Made by a program: the position numbers and the translations under genes. The notes below the pieces were generated by a model. The model did not search any database and was not told where the DNA came from. It saw only the letters and a program-made list of their open reading frames with translations. A DNA stretch of 64,000 nt from contig JAZKJV010011605.1 in assembly GCA_037367405.1 (NCBI GenBank), positions 165,881-229,880 on the forward strand. The letters are read 5' to 3'. Positions 1 to 12,439 of the stretch are shown here, piece after piece. The stretch is from Ottelia alismoides. Lineage: Eukaryota; Streptophyta; Magnoliopsida; Alismatales; Hydrocharitaceae. Within the stretch, counting starts at the first letter, position 1, and each line of letters starts with the position of its first letter.

Positions 1-3000
1 ATGTGGAGTTCAAATTTATTATAATTCTATAGACAATGTGTATAGATGTAACACGTGTAGAGGTCGAATACAGGGAGCAAACAGAAGGAGGAGGCAAAAT
101 GCAATGCTAAAAAATTATGTCATGTGTCTCTTGTTCCATTTTATTATTTTTGTGGGTTTTAAATTTTATATTATTTTATTTTATTTTTGGTTTTGTAATT
201 TTGTATTTTCTTTTTATGTTTTTCATTTTTTTTATATTTCTTGTTTCATTTAAATATAATATATATAGATGTGTTTATATATATGGATATGTATAAGTAC
301 AATATAAGATAAATATAGATACTATAAAAACATAAATATGTAAAAATAGTTAGAATATAGTAAATATAATGTTTTTATGATTTTTAGATTTTTCTAATTT
401 TGTTGTTATTTTTTAGAATTTTTGTTAATTTTTATGTATTTTTTAAAGTCAAGAATATCCCAAATAAGGGATTAAATAAAATACCCGAAATTGATTTGGG
501 TTTTATAAATAATAAATAATTCCCAAATTACACAAACCAATTTTGATATATAAATATTTATTTAAAAAATATAAAATAGGAAAACATATTTTTGTATTTT
601 TTTAAGGATTTTTTATATTCTTATGAAGGATTTTAGGGTTTTTTGATTTTTGAGGTTTTTGTTTTTTAATTTTAGGGGTTTTTGTATTCTAGACTCAATA
701 TATAAATATATAACCATATATAAATGTTTTATTTTTCAAAAATATTTTGATAATTTTTGGTATTTTCTAAGTTAAACAAAGAATATATGTGCTTTTTTCA
801 TTTTCAATAAATAGATTAAATTCAACAAATGCAAATGAAATATGTGAGTGAAAGCATAAGGCATGGATCATCTAACCCTTTTTTATGGATTTTTCAGAGC
901 ACATTAAATATTTTTAATAAATAGATAAAATCATCAAAAATATATATCCTAGCAAGGGCATAAATGCAATAAGAATAAACATTAAGGGTTCATCTACAAA
1001 TGTGCTAACATAATAAGGTATTTATTTATTTTTAAAGACCATTTTATAATTAAAAAATTTGCTAGGGTATGGATTCAATTTACCTATCAAGTGGGACTAC
1101 ACATGATGTAGACTGAGAAGGACCTAAATGCAAATATCAGAAAGTCCAAGGGCCTTCCAGTAATTTTCACAAAAATATACAACATTCATTTCATTTTATT
1201 GGACTTTTTATAAATACAAAAACTCGCAGGGGTGTCCATGCAATTCGCCCAGCTTACGTGGGACGACACGTGAGCAGAGCTGGACTGGACCCAAATGCAA
1301 TTTAAATTCACACAGGGGGTCATATGCAAAATCACCACTTTATTTTAAATGGCTAACGTTATTTACATGACTAAATAGTAATTACAAAAGGTGGGGTGAG
1401 AATGTGCAATTTACTAGACGTGATCAGATGGCTAAGATTTCTTCACTTAAACATGTTGCAAGCATCCGATGGCTGCTCCCCGCTTCGTGGATCGTCGGTG
1501 GTGATTAGATTGCATCGAGCGATCTGACGGCTGATGCATGGCGTGATCCAACAGCTTTGCTACGACTTGGAGCCACCTTCTTCATCCAACGGTGATGGAG
1601 GGGCATGGAAGAACTAGGGAGGAACTCACCGCTGGCAAGTTTCTTCTGACGAAATCTCCCTCTATTGCAGGTCTTTGATGCCCCGAAGGGGCTCAAAAGC
1701 TTCCTGGTAGGTATCTTCAACGGTTGGAGGCATCAGAAGGGAGGAGCTTCACTGGAGAGCCACCACGAGGTCAGAGACGATGCGACGCTCCAGGAACCTC
1801 AAACGATCTTCGAAATCCCCTCCTGGCACATATTTGCGCCTCTGTCCTGCACAGGAAAATTGAGGGACTGAGGGAAAATGCCTCGGCCCCGTTAAACGGT
1901 GAGATGAAGCGTATGGGATCGTGATGGAGCTCCTCCAACGTGCAGCGGAGATAAAGGAGCAAAGATCTGATTTTGGTGGGATCAGTTGAATGGAGTCGAT
2001 GAGGCATGGGGAAATGTTAGGAGAAGGAAATGGAGGTGGTCAGTGGGTAAAAAACGGGTGGAACACAGGTGAAATCGTTCGTCGGAGCTCTACGAAAGGC
2101 GCTAATTATGCTAAGCCTATAGGCTAAAAACTAATCTAATGACATAATTAAAATGTCAGTAGAAATGGTACCTAAGAATGATAAAATGCACAGCTCTTAC
2201 CTACCAGTGAAGGCAGGGAGCAGAGGTCGGCGGCGACGGCGGCCATGGGCGCATCTCCTCCTTCGCGAGCCCTTGACACCTCAGGGGACAACCCCTGTCA
2301 CTGGGATACGCACTTTGTCCGAGATGCAGCGGCTCTAGGGCTTGAAGATGGTCAAAATTGCCTAGAGGAGAAGATGGAGTTATTTATAGACATTAAGGGG
2401 TGTCCTTATTGACCGATCGAAAGCAAAGAATCGATGATATGTACAAGTGATCTATGGAGGTGGTGTAGATCATGATGGATTTAGGAGTAATTTCGTGAAG
2501 ATATGGAAGCCGATGGATGGATCATCTGCGAAAAATGCAAGAAAAGCGGTGAGTTGACAGATTTGATAGAGTTGGATGCGCAGTGGGGAGGTCAACTCAG
2601 GGAGCGCTCCTATTGGTCCACGCATGCACACAGGAAGACAAAACATTAATTTTATCAAAGAATAATTAATTCAAAATAGTAGAAGATTTTGTTAATTTTT
2701 GTATATAAAATGAAAGCATTTATTATTTAATGTAGTCTTTTATTACGAATTTTAATTTATTTTTTGGTTTATTTTATTAGTAGTTAATTTTTAATAGTGT
2801 ATTTATAGGTATATTTTCCTATATTTATACATTTTTATTTTTATTTTGTATATTTTATTTTTATTATTTTATTATTTTATTATTTTATTTTATATATCTA
2901 TAAATTATTTTTATGGGTATAAATATATTTTTATTTTATTTTTATGATGTTATTTGCATACTTAAATAAATAGATATGTATATTTTATAAGCATATTTAT

Positions 3001-3961
3001 AGGTATTTTACTTATGTATTACATACATCTTTCTATTTTAATGTATTTTAATGAGTTTTATTTTGGTTTTGTATTTTTAATATAATATGAATAATATTTA
3101 GAATATTAAAAAATATAAAATGAATACATAATAAAGAAACCTTTTATTTATATACAGGTACAATTGTAGATATCCTATATATATTTATATAGACTTATAT
3201 TAGTTTTCATTTTCTTTTTGGTTTTATTCTAGTTTTAATATACACATATGTTGTAAATAATATTTACAAAAATTATAAAAAATTATACATTTTTAAAAAT
3301 AATATTGAATGAATAAATTGATTATTTTAATCGGGTATAATGTACATAAGGGGTCAAAAATCTAACTTTCACACAATAGCTCCAAAAAATATAAAACCAC
3401 CACCATTAAATAACTTGTGAAAAGTTATATACAATTAGAGTGATTTTGATATGTTTTGAGTTTTTATTTGAAAGATATTGTGAAGTTTGGTTTTCGGCTT
3501 TTTATTTTATGTATAAAATGAACATTGTGTATTATTTTTGTATAACCTCAATTTTATATTTTTACTTACATTATTATCTACAGCTTTCGTGAACAAATTT
3601 CTTTATTTAATGAATAAATAATAAAGAATAAAATAGGTGTCAAAAAATGCATAAATAATGAATAAAAGAATTGGGTTTTATTGTATATTTGGCCCTCATC
3701 TCCCCTACTTTATTCCTTGTCGACCAGCTCAATTCTTGAATTGGTCTCAGGGTTTAGGGTCATAAAATATCTTCGATATTTTATTCTTTTTCTTTTCTTC
3801 TCTTTATTCTATAATTTTGGCATTAAAAATCTTATTTTATGTACAAATAATACAACAAATAATCAATGCTATTATGCATAAATTGATGCTATTTACATGC
3901 ATTAGCTAGAGTTTTTAAGGCCAAAATGATAGAATAAAGGTGATGAAATGGAGACTCATCA
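1..3961 (-). repeat. Left LTR (3' LTR in element orientation), truncated by window start
   Basis: It aligns along its whole length with 16157-20090; position 1 corresponds to 16157, so about 130 bases of this LTR are outside the window. It is very AT-rich at both ends with a more GC-rich middle (about 1240-2640). It ends gagactcatca at 3961, matching gagattcatca at 20090. Short open frames inside it are not conserved between the two LTR copies and are not called as genes. Confidence 0.85.
2381..2390 (-). promoter_or_regulatory. LTR TATA box (left LTR)
   Basis: The minus strand reads TCTATAAATA. The same position in the right LTR (about 18537-18546) reads TCTATAAATG. Its location in the GC-richer middle of the LTR and its strand agree with the primer site and polypurine tract, so it is the likely U3 promoter of the element. 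Confidence 0.55.
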
Positions 3962-3974
3962 CCCCCCTATACTT
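3962..3974 (-). other. Polypurine tract of the LARD-like element
   Basis: The minus strand reads AAGTATAGGGGGG immediately before the 3' LTR start (TGATGAGT). This is where the plus-strand primer of an LTR retroelement is expected. The same AAGTATAGGGG string recurs in hairpins further inside the element. Confidence 0.8.
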
Positions 3975-5835
3975 GCCTTTTCTAGTCCCTAGCAAACACT
4001 TATGCAATAAGTACAAAAAGAATAAAGAAGAAAAGAAGAAATGGAATTGATCTCAATAATTAAACTTTCATAACAAAATCAAAGATTGGAGCTCATGTTA
4101 CACCTTGGTGTGAGAATGTGTGTAGAACCTGGTCGGGAACCAAATTTAAAACACAACAGACTTTGAGAATCACAGAACTCGGTTCAAACGACCTCAATAG
4201 CCAGGTCAAAACTAGCCTACATCATACGTAAACCCTTATGACTATGAAGCTGACTTGTACAGTGTAAGTGATAGTGGCTCATCCCAACTGAAATGATAAA
4301 GGAACTGACTTCTCTAGAATGACAACCCAATGATTCCCTAATCCAGCACTCTGTCCTCGAGGAACGGGGTATTCCCTTCTAAGTTCAAGTGGCATCCAAC
4401 TCAAGAGGAGGAGGTGGAGAAAAGAATGGACGGTAGCCAGTGTAGCTACCTATCCTGGGATGCATGATCAGTTTAGTCAAGTCATCCAGCTACAGGCTCA
4501 CATGGTATAACTTTGATGCTCAAGCTTGATTATTGACTATACAACATATATACATATTCCGGCAGGCATTTTATTTTATTTTCAAGCCTATCCACTTTTT
4601 TGGAGTTTTTCTCTCTTTTTTGAAATATTATAAACAACAACATTTACATAAGGAGTTTTTCCTCTTGAACCAGAAAACTATCCCTCTTTTGAAGCATAAT
4701 TGCAACCCACACTCTCATGTCATTCGACTTCATTCTAACTGGACCAGGTTGGGGTGCACTTCCCTCTCTAGACGAGGATGAATGTTTCCACTCGTATGTG
4801 TATCAAACTAGAAAATCCAACCCCCTCACCACTCCAACTGAGTTGAGCCAAGTGAAAGGTGCAAGTGTCCAAGTTAGATCATGACCGACAAGAGTCATGT
4901 GTGCGTCTCGAAAAGTTCTAGTTAGTCAGTTGAGGTGACTTGAACCCAGCCCTAAGTCTCAAATAATTAAGTCCTATTAGACTTGAAGTACCGTAAACCT
5001 AGTTCCCATAAGGTTCCAGCGCAATGAGGTGCAGCAAGGTCCAACCAAGCTCCAATCTTCGACTTTTATTGGACTAGTTCAATCATCAAGCTCAATTCAA
5101 ATATGAATGCTATGCAAATGCTATGTACAATGATGCAAAGAATGATGCAATTTTGAAGAATCTTGAAAATAAAAAGAATTTGTACACAGAATTCTTGGCA
5201 AAAGAATTTTGGCACACAAAGTATAAAATATGTACAACTATTTAACAGGCGTGCTTCTTTTTATTTATTTACAAGACTTAAGAATTAAGGAATTTATATG
5301 TTTCAACTAGTTATTTTTATAGGTATACATGTACAATCGATAAAGAATTTTATTTTATTTTTAATTATATACACATTTTAGTGATGCATTTATTCCTCAA
5401 ATTCTTTTAAAAGCAAATTTGAAAACTATGGTACAAAATAAATTTTGCAAATATTTACAAGCATTTGAAAACAATTTTGCAAAGATTTTTCAAACATTAT
5501 ATATCAACATAGTTTTACAACCATTTTCCAAACCATTTGCAAATAGGTTTTCAAATCCTTTATTTCACAAGAAGAATAGAATTTTTGCAATCAAAATATT
5601 TTTACAAAGGTTGAAAACATTTCACAAAATTTTTTACAAATGATTCACACCATTTTTTCAAATCATCTTGCAAAAAATTTTTTAACCTGGTTTACTAATC
5701 AGTATATAAAAAAAGAATTTGAGGACTAAGAAGCATTATTAATTGGTTTCTAATGAGTTATATAATATTTTTAATCATATTTATTAATAGTTATACGAAA
5801 GTGCAAGTTATGGCTAAAGTATATACAGAGTATAT
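3975..5835 (-). other. Non-coding 3' internal region of the LARD-like element
   Basis: There is no extended reading frame with recognisable protein similarity on either strand. It is AT-rich towards 5200-5840 with several imperfect direct repeats of the cAAATTTGCAAA type (about 5400-5680). Parts of it, including a pair of long stretches near 5790-5885, match the plus strand of 23933-24060 in reverse orientation, which shows that the fragment at 23.6-25.4 kb comes from a related element. Confidence 0.6.
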
Positions 5836-5839
5836 ACGA

Positions 5840-6224
5840 CCCCCCCCCCATACTTAGCATGAGCTATGTCCTCATAGATCGAAAAGAGAAAGAGAAGACA
5901 TAACTCGTACTGAGTATATAAAAGCCTATACTACAACGACCGAATAAGAAATGAAAGGATGGAGAGATAAATGAATAAGAAGTTGATCGTCCCCCCTATA
6001 CTTAGGATCAAATAATCCTAAGTACAATAGATTGTACACAATGTAGGGAGGGTCAAGGGTGGGAATAAACAGATCATGCCTCGGGCTGTCTCCCCCTATA
6101 CTTAGGGTGAGATATCCCTAAGTATAGCAGAGCAAATCAACAAGACAGAAGACAGTGGAGATCAAAGAAAGAATGAATATGGGGTGCACCCCCTATACTT
6201 AGGATAAAGTACGTCCTAAGTACA
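5840..6224 (-). repeat. Array of four polypurine-tract hairpins
   Basis: Four spaced copies of a C-tract plus hairpin occur: near 5840-5880, 5991-6022, 6092-6127 and 6189-6224. The best is 6096-6127, where CTATACTTAGGG pairs with CCCTAAGTATAG across an 8-base loop. On the element's sense (minus) strand each reads as stem, then CCTAAGTATAG, then GGGGG, that is a copy of the true polypurine tract at 3962-3974 attached to a stem. The last copy is interrupted by the nested insertion at 6225. Confidence 0.75.
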
Positions 6225-8730
6225 TGATGAAAGCGAAATTTGCCTCTTTAATAATAGGTAATTGTCGTAGTATAGTAGGCAAACTCGGTTCAGCAAAAAC
6301 CACAAACCTTTGAATGTCGTGGAATATTTATACTTGGCAAGTCCACCAAGGTCGAACACAGGGACACAGCTGCCTAATATGTGAATTGAATTTCGATTCA
6401 TGATGGCACAATGTGAATTAATTCCAATTCCAGGTCCACATGCAAGTTATGCAAATTACAAAGCGATGCCATGATGCATGTAATTTTTTTATTTATTTTG
6501 ATGCAAGTTAAAGTGATTCATGAGCTAATATGCAAGCTTACAATTATACCCTAAAAATGTGAGCAACAGAATATAAATGAGATCAGTGTCAATTTAATCC
6601 ATCACTAAAAAACAGTCATCAAATCAAGCAAGACGAGTAGAGCAGGGTCCCATTTTTCACATAAAAAATCACTTCTAATAAAACAGTATCAAATGAGACA
6701 ATTAAGCATGCTAAAATGCAGAGGACAAAACAAGGATCAAAACGACACTAAAATCATGTAATTTGGACCTACGATGCTCAAGTTAAGCTAAAAACAATGC
6801 AAGGGCATAATTGTAATAAAAATGCAAGAGAAATAAAGGATAAATATTGCATTTAGGTCCCTGGAGGGACTTAAATGCAATTAAGAAAAATCGTCTGGGC
6901 CCATATATAAATTCACCAATTGTGCGCAGGGACCTATTTGTAATTTCCCAAACCTGGCGGGGCATACCTATAATATTACCACAGGCGCGCACATGACGCA
7001 CGTGCCTGGAAGACCATTTTTCAAATACCAAAAGTTATGGGGTCTTCTCTACAATTTACCCAGCACCTCACGTGCGCTGCACGTGAGGGGCTAGGCTTGG
7101 GCAACCCCTGTGGTTCGGGCACACGTGGCTGATGTCTGTGGTTCATCTGTCGGTTTGGAGAATCCGCGCCTGTTGGTTCGGAATTAGGCTTGGACATCCA
7201 TGTGGCTACATCAGAACCGTCCGATCAGGAGGATCGGACGGTGCCTGTACTTCATGCTCCTCCGCAGGTCACCGGAGAAGGCGGGGCTCCGGCGACCTGC
7301 CAATAGCTCCGTCGTGCTCCGCGTTAGTATCTGAGAGTCGAGGAAGCTCGCTGGAGGCATGGCGATGGTCCTGGGGCTCAGGCGAAGCCCCGAGGGTGTC
7401 TGGAGCTGCTCGGCGAGGCAAGGCCATCGGAGGAAGAGCTCGAGAACGGCGGGGCAGTACGAGCTCCGATCAGTGAAGGGAATGGACCTGCATACATTAG
7501 AATAGCCGAAGCATGGTGTGTGTGAGTAATTGTGAGGTGACTGGGTGGTCGTGAAGCGATGGGAAGCGGTGGCCGGAGGTTTCTTCACCGGCAGAGCAGG
7601 TGAAGAGGGAGGTCGGTACGGAGGTGGTTCTGGAGAAGGGGAAGGGCGTCGGCAAAGGTGATTGATGGTAGGCGAAGTTCGTAGAGTGGTCAATGGTCGA
7701 TGAGGATGGCGGAGTATGCCTTGGGAAATTAGGAAAAAAAGTAAGAAAACGAAGGTGGAAGAAGACCTCATCGGGGAGGGGAACCCTGGCGGAGGATGGG
7801 CATGGGCTGAGGGCTTAGGTGGTCCTCGGGTCGTCGCACGACAAGGCCAGCCTGTCCTTGGTGCTCAGCAGTGGCGGAGCCACCAGAACACGGCGGAGAA
7901 CACCGTGGGTCGACACCGAGCTTACGTCGTCGTTGCCTCGACGCCCCGCCTCCTCCGCTGTCACCGGAGGAGCGGGGGAGACTGGGCTTAAGCCCAAATT
8001 AGTGGACGGGTCTGAGTGTTAGTGGAGGAGAGGTTTTTATAGGAGGAGGAGCTCCGACGGTTATGAGGTGCGGGGGCGTTTTGAAATGGAGGGTTAATGG
8101 CGAGGGAGTGATGGCGGGGCTTGACGGTGGTTGCGCGAGGGAGGCGGAAGATGAGGGAAGGCGTTGGTGGCGTTACGACGAGGAGGGAGGGTCAAGGGCA
8201 CATTCCAAAAATGGAAGGGGTGATGGGCTCGCGAGATGAAACGGCCAGGGGAGGGGGGTTACGCGAGGTGGAAGATGACTTCCTGGCCGTTGGATCTAGT
8301 GATCCAACGTCTAGGATGCGAGTGCGAGAGGTCGGCGAGGATCAGATCCAAAGATCTGATCCGACGGTGGGGATTAGGCGCGACGGAGCGGCTGAGATTG
8401 GGAGATAGGATAGATCGAATGGTCAGGAACGTGGAGAGATGGGAAACGTAGGATGCAAAAGGTTTGGATGGCTGAGATGAGGGCGGGAGTGGATGGATGA
8501 GATTAGATGTGGCGCTACATCCAAGGGCTGCGGGTAGGCGAGGCGTGTGCAGTGATGATGAGATGGCGGAATTGATCGTGCGGTGGAATGGAATGAGGTG
8601 ACGTGGAGGATTGAGGGGCGTAGGATGAGGATGAGATCGGAGGGCTGGCATTAAGGCGCTAATGGGTGGCTCAGATTTGATCTGGGAGTCAGATCGGACG
8701 GTGGTCGATGGAGCGGGGTTCAACGGGACC
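6225..8730 (-). repeat. Incomplete LTR of nested element (copy A)
   Basis: Copy A matches 8970-11480 from TGATGA to the shared ggttcaacggg, after which the two copies diverge abruptly. About 560 bases present at the right end of copy B (11481-12044) are missing here. A GC-rich core (7050-8700) contains TATA on the minus strand near 8040. A 186-codon minus-strand open frame (7211-7771) lies downstream of that TATA, but it is broken in copy B and looks compositional (proline/serine rich). Confidence 0.75.
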
Positions 8731-8969
8731 CACACCTTCTTCCACACGCATCCTAGCTGTTGGATCACTAGATCCAACAGCCAGGAAGTCGTCTTCCATC
8801 TCGCATAACCCCCCTCCCCCGACCGTTTCATCTCGCGAGCCCATCACCCCCTTCCATTTTTGGAAGGCGCCATTGACCCTCCCTCCTCGTCGTAACGCCA
8901 CCAACGCCTTCCCTCATCTTCCACCTCCCTCTCGCAATCACCGTCAAGCCCTGCCATCACTCCCTCATT
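8731..8969 (+). repeat. Inverted third copy of an LTR segment
   Basis: The reverse complement of about 8745-8967 matches 8104-8321 nearly base for base (shared landmarks: the gagggagtgatggc start, ctcgcgagatgaaacgg, and gttggatctagtgatccaac). The same segment also occurs directly in copy B at about 10857-11075. The result is a ~220-bp-arm inverted repeat with a ~420-bp spacer that could fold into a long hairpin. Confidence 0.75.
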
Positions 8970-11900
8970 TGATGATTGCGAAATTCACCTCTTTAATAGT
9001 GTAAATTTAAGTCGTAATACAGGAGGCGAATTCGGTTCAACAAAAACCACGATCTTTGAATGTCGTGGAATATTTATATTTGGCAAGTGTTCCAAGGTCG
9101 AACACAAGGACACGACTGCTTAATATGTTTATTGAATTTCGATTCACGAAGCATAGAGTGAGTTAATTTCAGTTCAGGTCCTCATGATGCAATATGCTTT
9201 TTACAAGGCAAAACAATGATGCAAGCAATTTTTTAGATATTTTTATGCAAGTTAAAGTGATGCATGAGCTAATATGCAAGAGAATAATAAAGCCTACAAT
9301 TATACCCTAAAAATTATGAGTAACAACCTAGAAATGAAATCAGTGCCATATTAATCATCACATTAAAAAGCGGTCATCAGATCAAAGCAAGACAAGGAGA
9401 GGAGAGTCCCATTTTGCACATAAAAATTCACTTTAATTAAAATAGTATCAAATGAGACAATTAAGCATGCTAAAATGCAGAGGATAAAACAAGGATCAAA
9501 ACGACACTAAAATCATGCAATTTCGACCTACGATGCTCAAGTTAAGCTAAAAACAGTGCAAGGGCATAATTGTAATAAAAATGCAAGAGCAATAAAGGAT
9601 AAATATTGCATTTAGGTCCCTGGAGGGACTTAAATGCAATTAAGAAAAACCGCATGGGCCCATATATAAATTCACCAATTGCGCGCAGAGACCTGTTTGC
9701 AATTTCCCAAACCCGGCGAGGCATCCCTGTAAAATTACCCCAGGCGCACACGTGACGCACGCGCCTGGAGGACCATTTTGCATATACCAAAAGTTATGGG
9801 GTCTTCTCTGCAATTTACCCAGCACCTCACGTGCGCTGCACGTGAGGGGCTAGGCTCGGGTCAACCCCTGTGGTTCGGGCACGCGTGGCTGATGTCTACG
9901 GTTCATCTATCGGTTTGGAGAATCCGCGCCTGTTGGTTCGGAATTAGGCTTCCACGTGGCTACATCTGAACCGTCCGATCAGGAGGATCGGACGGTGCCT
10001 GTACTTCGTGCTCCTCCACAGGTCACCGGAGAAGGCGGGGCTCCGGCGACCTGCCAATAGCTCCGTCGTGCTCCGCGTTAGTATCTGAGATTCGAGGAAG
10101 CTCGCTGGAGGCATGGCGATGGTCCTGGGGCTCAGGCGAAGCCCCAAGGGTGTCTGGATCTGCTCGGCGAGGCAAGGTCATCGGAGGAAGAGCTCGAGAA
10201 CGGTGGGGCGGCGCGAGCTCCGATCAGTGAAGGGAATGGACCTGCAGATGTTAGAATAGCCGAAGCGTGGTGTGTGCGAGTAATTGTGAGGAGAGTGGGC
10301 GGCCGTGAAGCGACGGGAAGAGGTGGCCGGAGGTTTCTTCACCGGCAGAGCAGGTGAAGAGGGAGGTCGGTACGGAGGTGGTTCTGGAGAAGGGGAAGGG
10401 CGTCGGCGAAGGTGACTGATGGTAGGCGAAGTTCGTAGAGTGGTCAATGGTCGATGAGGATGGCGGAGTATGCCTAGGAAATTAGGGGGGAAAAGAAAGA
10501 AAATGAAGGTGGAAGAAGACCTCGTCGGGGAGGGGAACCCTGGCGGAGGATGGGCTTGGGCTGAGGTCTTGGGTGGTCCTCGAGTCGTCGCACGACAAGG
10601 GCGGCATGTCCTTGGTGCTCAGCGGTGGCGGAGCCACCAGAACACGGCGGAGAACACCGTGGGTCAACATCGAGCTTACGCCATCGTTGCCTCAACGCCC
10701 CGCCTCCTCCGCTGTCACCGGAGGAGCGGGGAGACTGGGCTTAAGCCCAAATTGGTGGATGGGTCTTAGTGTTGGTGGAGGAGAGGTTTTTATAGGAGGA
10801 GGAGATCCGACGGTTATGAGGTGCGGGGGCGTTTTGAAATGGAGGGTTAGTGGTGAGGGAGTGATGGCGGGACTTGACGGTGGTTGTGCGAGGGAGGCAG
10901 AAGATGAGGGAAGGCGTTGGTGGCGTTACGACGAGGAGGGAGGGTCAAGGGCGCCTTCCAAAATTGGAATGGGGTGATGGGCTCGCGAGATGAAACGGCC
11001 GGGGGAGGGGGTTACGCGAGGTGGAAGATGACTTCTTGGTCGTTGGATCTAGTGATCTAACGGCTAGGATGCGAGTGCGACAGGTCGGCGAGGATCAGAT
11101 CCAAAGATCTGATCCGATGGTGGGGATTAGGCACGACGGAGCGACTGATATTGGGAGATAGGATAGATCAAATGGTCAGGAACGTGGAGAGATGGGAAAC
11201 ATAGGATGCAAAAGGTTTGGATGGCTGAGATGAGGGCGGGAGTGGATGGATGAGATTAGATCTGGCGCTAGATCCAAGGGCTACGGGTAGGTGAGGCGTG
11301 TGCGGTGATGATGAGATGGCGGAATTGATCGTGCGGTGGAATGGAATGAGGTGACGTGGAGGCTTGAGGGGCGTAGGATGAGGATGAGATCGGAGGGCTG
11401 GCATTAAGGCGCTAATGGGTGGCTCAGATCTGATCTGCGAGTCAGATCGAACGGTGGTCGATGGAGCGGGGTTCAACGGGTGAGATGGAGGTGGGCTTAA
11501 GAGGATCCAACGGCCCAGGAGGCCGCCGGGTGTTGTGAGAAGAAGCGGGTCGCGTGGCGGCTCCAGAGAGCGCCACGTGGCCCAATCAGAAAAAATCAAA
11601 TAAAAATACAAAGAAAATTAGAAAAGAAATAGTTAGAGGTCGAATTAGGAAAAAGTCAAAACATGAAAGTTGCTCGTCCCGATGAGACCTACAACTTTTA
11701 TGTTGGTTGAAAAGCCAAAAGAGGTCATTTGTACAGAACGCATTTTTGGGGGTATTTTTAGGGGGATAAAAATACTGATTTTGTGGTTTTGAGATGTTTT
11801 TGTATTTTTTTAGTGTTTTTAATGGTCAGTGAGTTATAGATAATTATTCTATCTAATTTTTAGGGGTTTTTGAGGATAAAATAAATACAAGAAAAATAAA

Positions 11901-12044
11901 GGGAATTAAATACAATAAATTAATGGTAATTTATACACAATATACTACATGATAAAAAGAAGGAATTAGAGGGTATTTTTATTGGTTTGATTAAGCAGGG
12001 GTTTTAATTAGCGGCTTTTAGCATGATGAATATGAGATTCATCA
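8970..12044 (-). repeat. Complete LTR of nested element (copy B, 3075 bp)
   Basis: It starts TGATGATTGCG and ends GAGATTCATCA, the same terminal motif as the LTR of the host LARD-like element, so the two families are probably related. Its 5' four-fifths match copy A; 11481-12044 is unique to this copy. The minus-strand TATA lies near 10790. Confidence 0.75.
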
Positions 12045-12173
12045 GTACAGAAAACTGACACAAAGGGGCGACACATTTTATGTAGAAAAGAAAAATGAAA
12101 AGGGAAAAAAGAAAAGAAGAAAAGTCAGAGATATACCAAGAGATGAAAAGATTGCAGATAATGTACGCATCAC

Positions 12174-12285
12174 TCCCCCTATACTTAGGGTCAAATGTCC
12201 CTAAGTATAGGTAACGACAGAACGGAGAAAGAACAACACGGTGTGTACCCCCTATACTTAGGACAAGGTACGCCCTAAGTATAGG
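12174..12285 (-). repeat. Two further polypurine-tract hairpins
   Basis: 12179-12210 (CTATACTTAGGG, 8-base loop, CCCTAAGTATAG) and 12252-12284 (same stem, slightly longer loop) are each preceded on the + strand by a run of four to five C. They continue the array at 5840-6224, which was a single cluster of six before the nested element inserted. Confidence 0.75.
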
Positions 12286-12439
12286 AACACATATATGGCA
12301 CAAGATCTGGGGCACACAAGACATACGGAAGAAAGAAGAAATATAATACACAACATTTATATACAAAAGGGTATAGAGTAGTGAGGTACAGGACGATATC
12401 TAACAAGTGAATATCGTACTCTCATCATCGTCTCTATGT

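Larger units (their letters stand above)
6220..12049 (-). mobile_element. Nested LTR element (rearranged), TSD GTACA
   Basis: The 5-bp duplication GTACA at 6220-6224 and 12045-12049 brackets a unit starting TGATGAAAGC (6225) and ending GATTCATCA (12044). Inside are an incomplete left LTR (6225-8730), a 239-bp inverted piece (8731-8969) and a complete right LTR (8970-12044). No primer-binding site, polypurine tract or coding region remains between the LTRs, so the interior has been lost. The two LTRs are much more alike than those of the host element, consistent with a younger insertion. Both LTRs carry a minus-strand TATA (TATAAAAACC, about 8035-8044 and 10786-10795), giving minus as the likely orientation. 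Confidence 0.8.

Noticed and set aside
1505..2338. Small ORFs in the left LTR as host genes
   Set aside because: They are not preserved in the right LTR copy at the equivalent position (17650-18540).
7211..7771. 186-codon minus-strand open frame downstream of an LTR TATA
   Set aside because: Proline/serine-rich, lies in the GC-rich LTR core, and is broken in the sister LTR (9944-10447); most likely chance.
7716..8451. Several overlapping 60-100 codon frames on both strands in LTR cores
   Set aside because: High GC and low stop density produce many shadow frames; none shows a domain and frames differ between LTR copies.
8970..12044. Interpretation of the 2.5-kb direct repeats as a simple tandem duplication
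   Set aside because: TG/CA ends, the GTACA target duplication at the outer edges and a TATA in each copy make LTRs of a nested element the better explanation.
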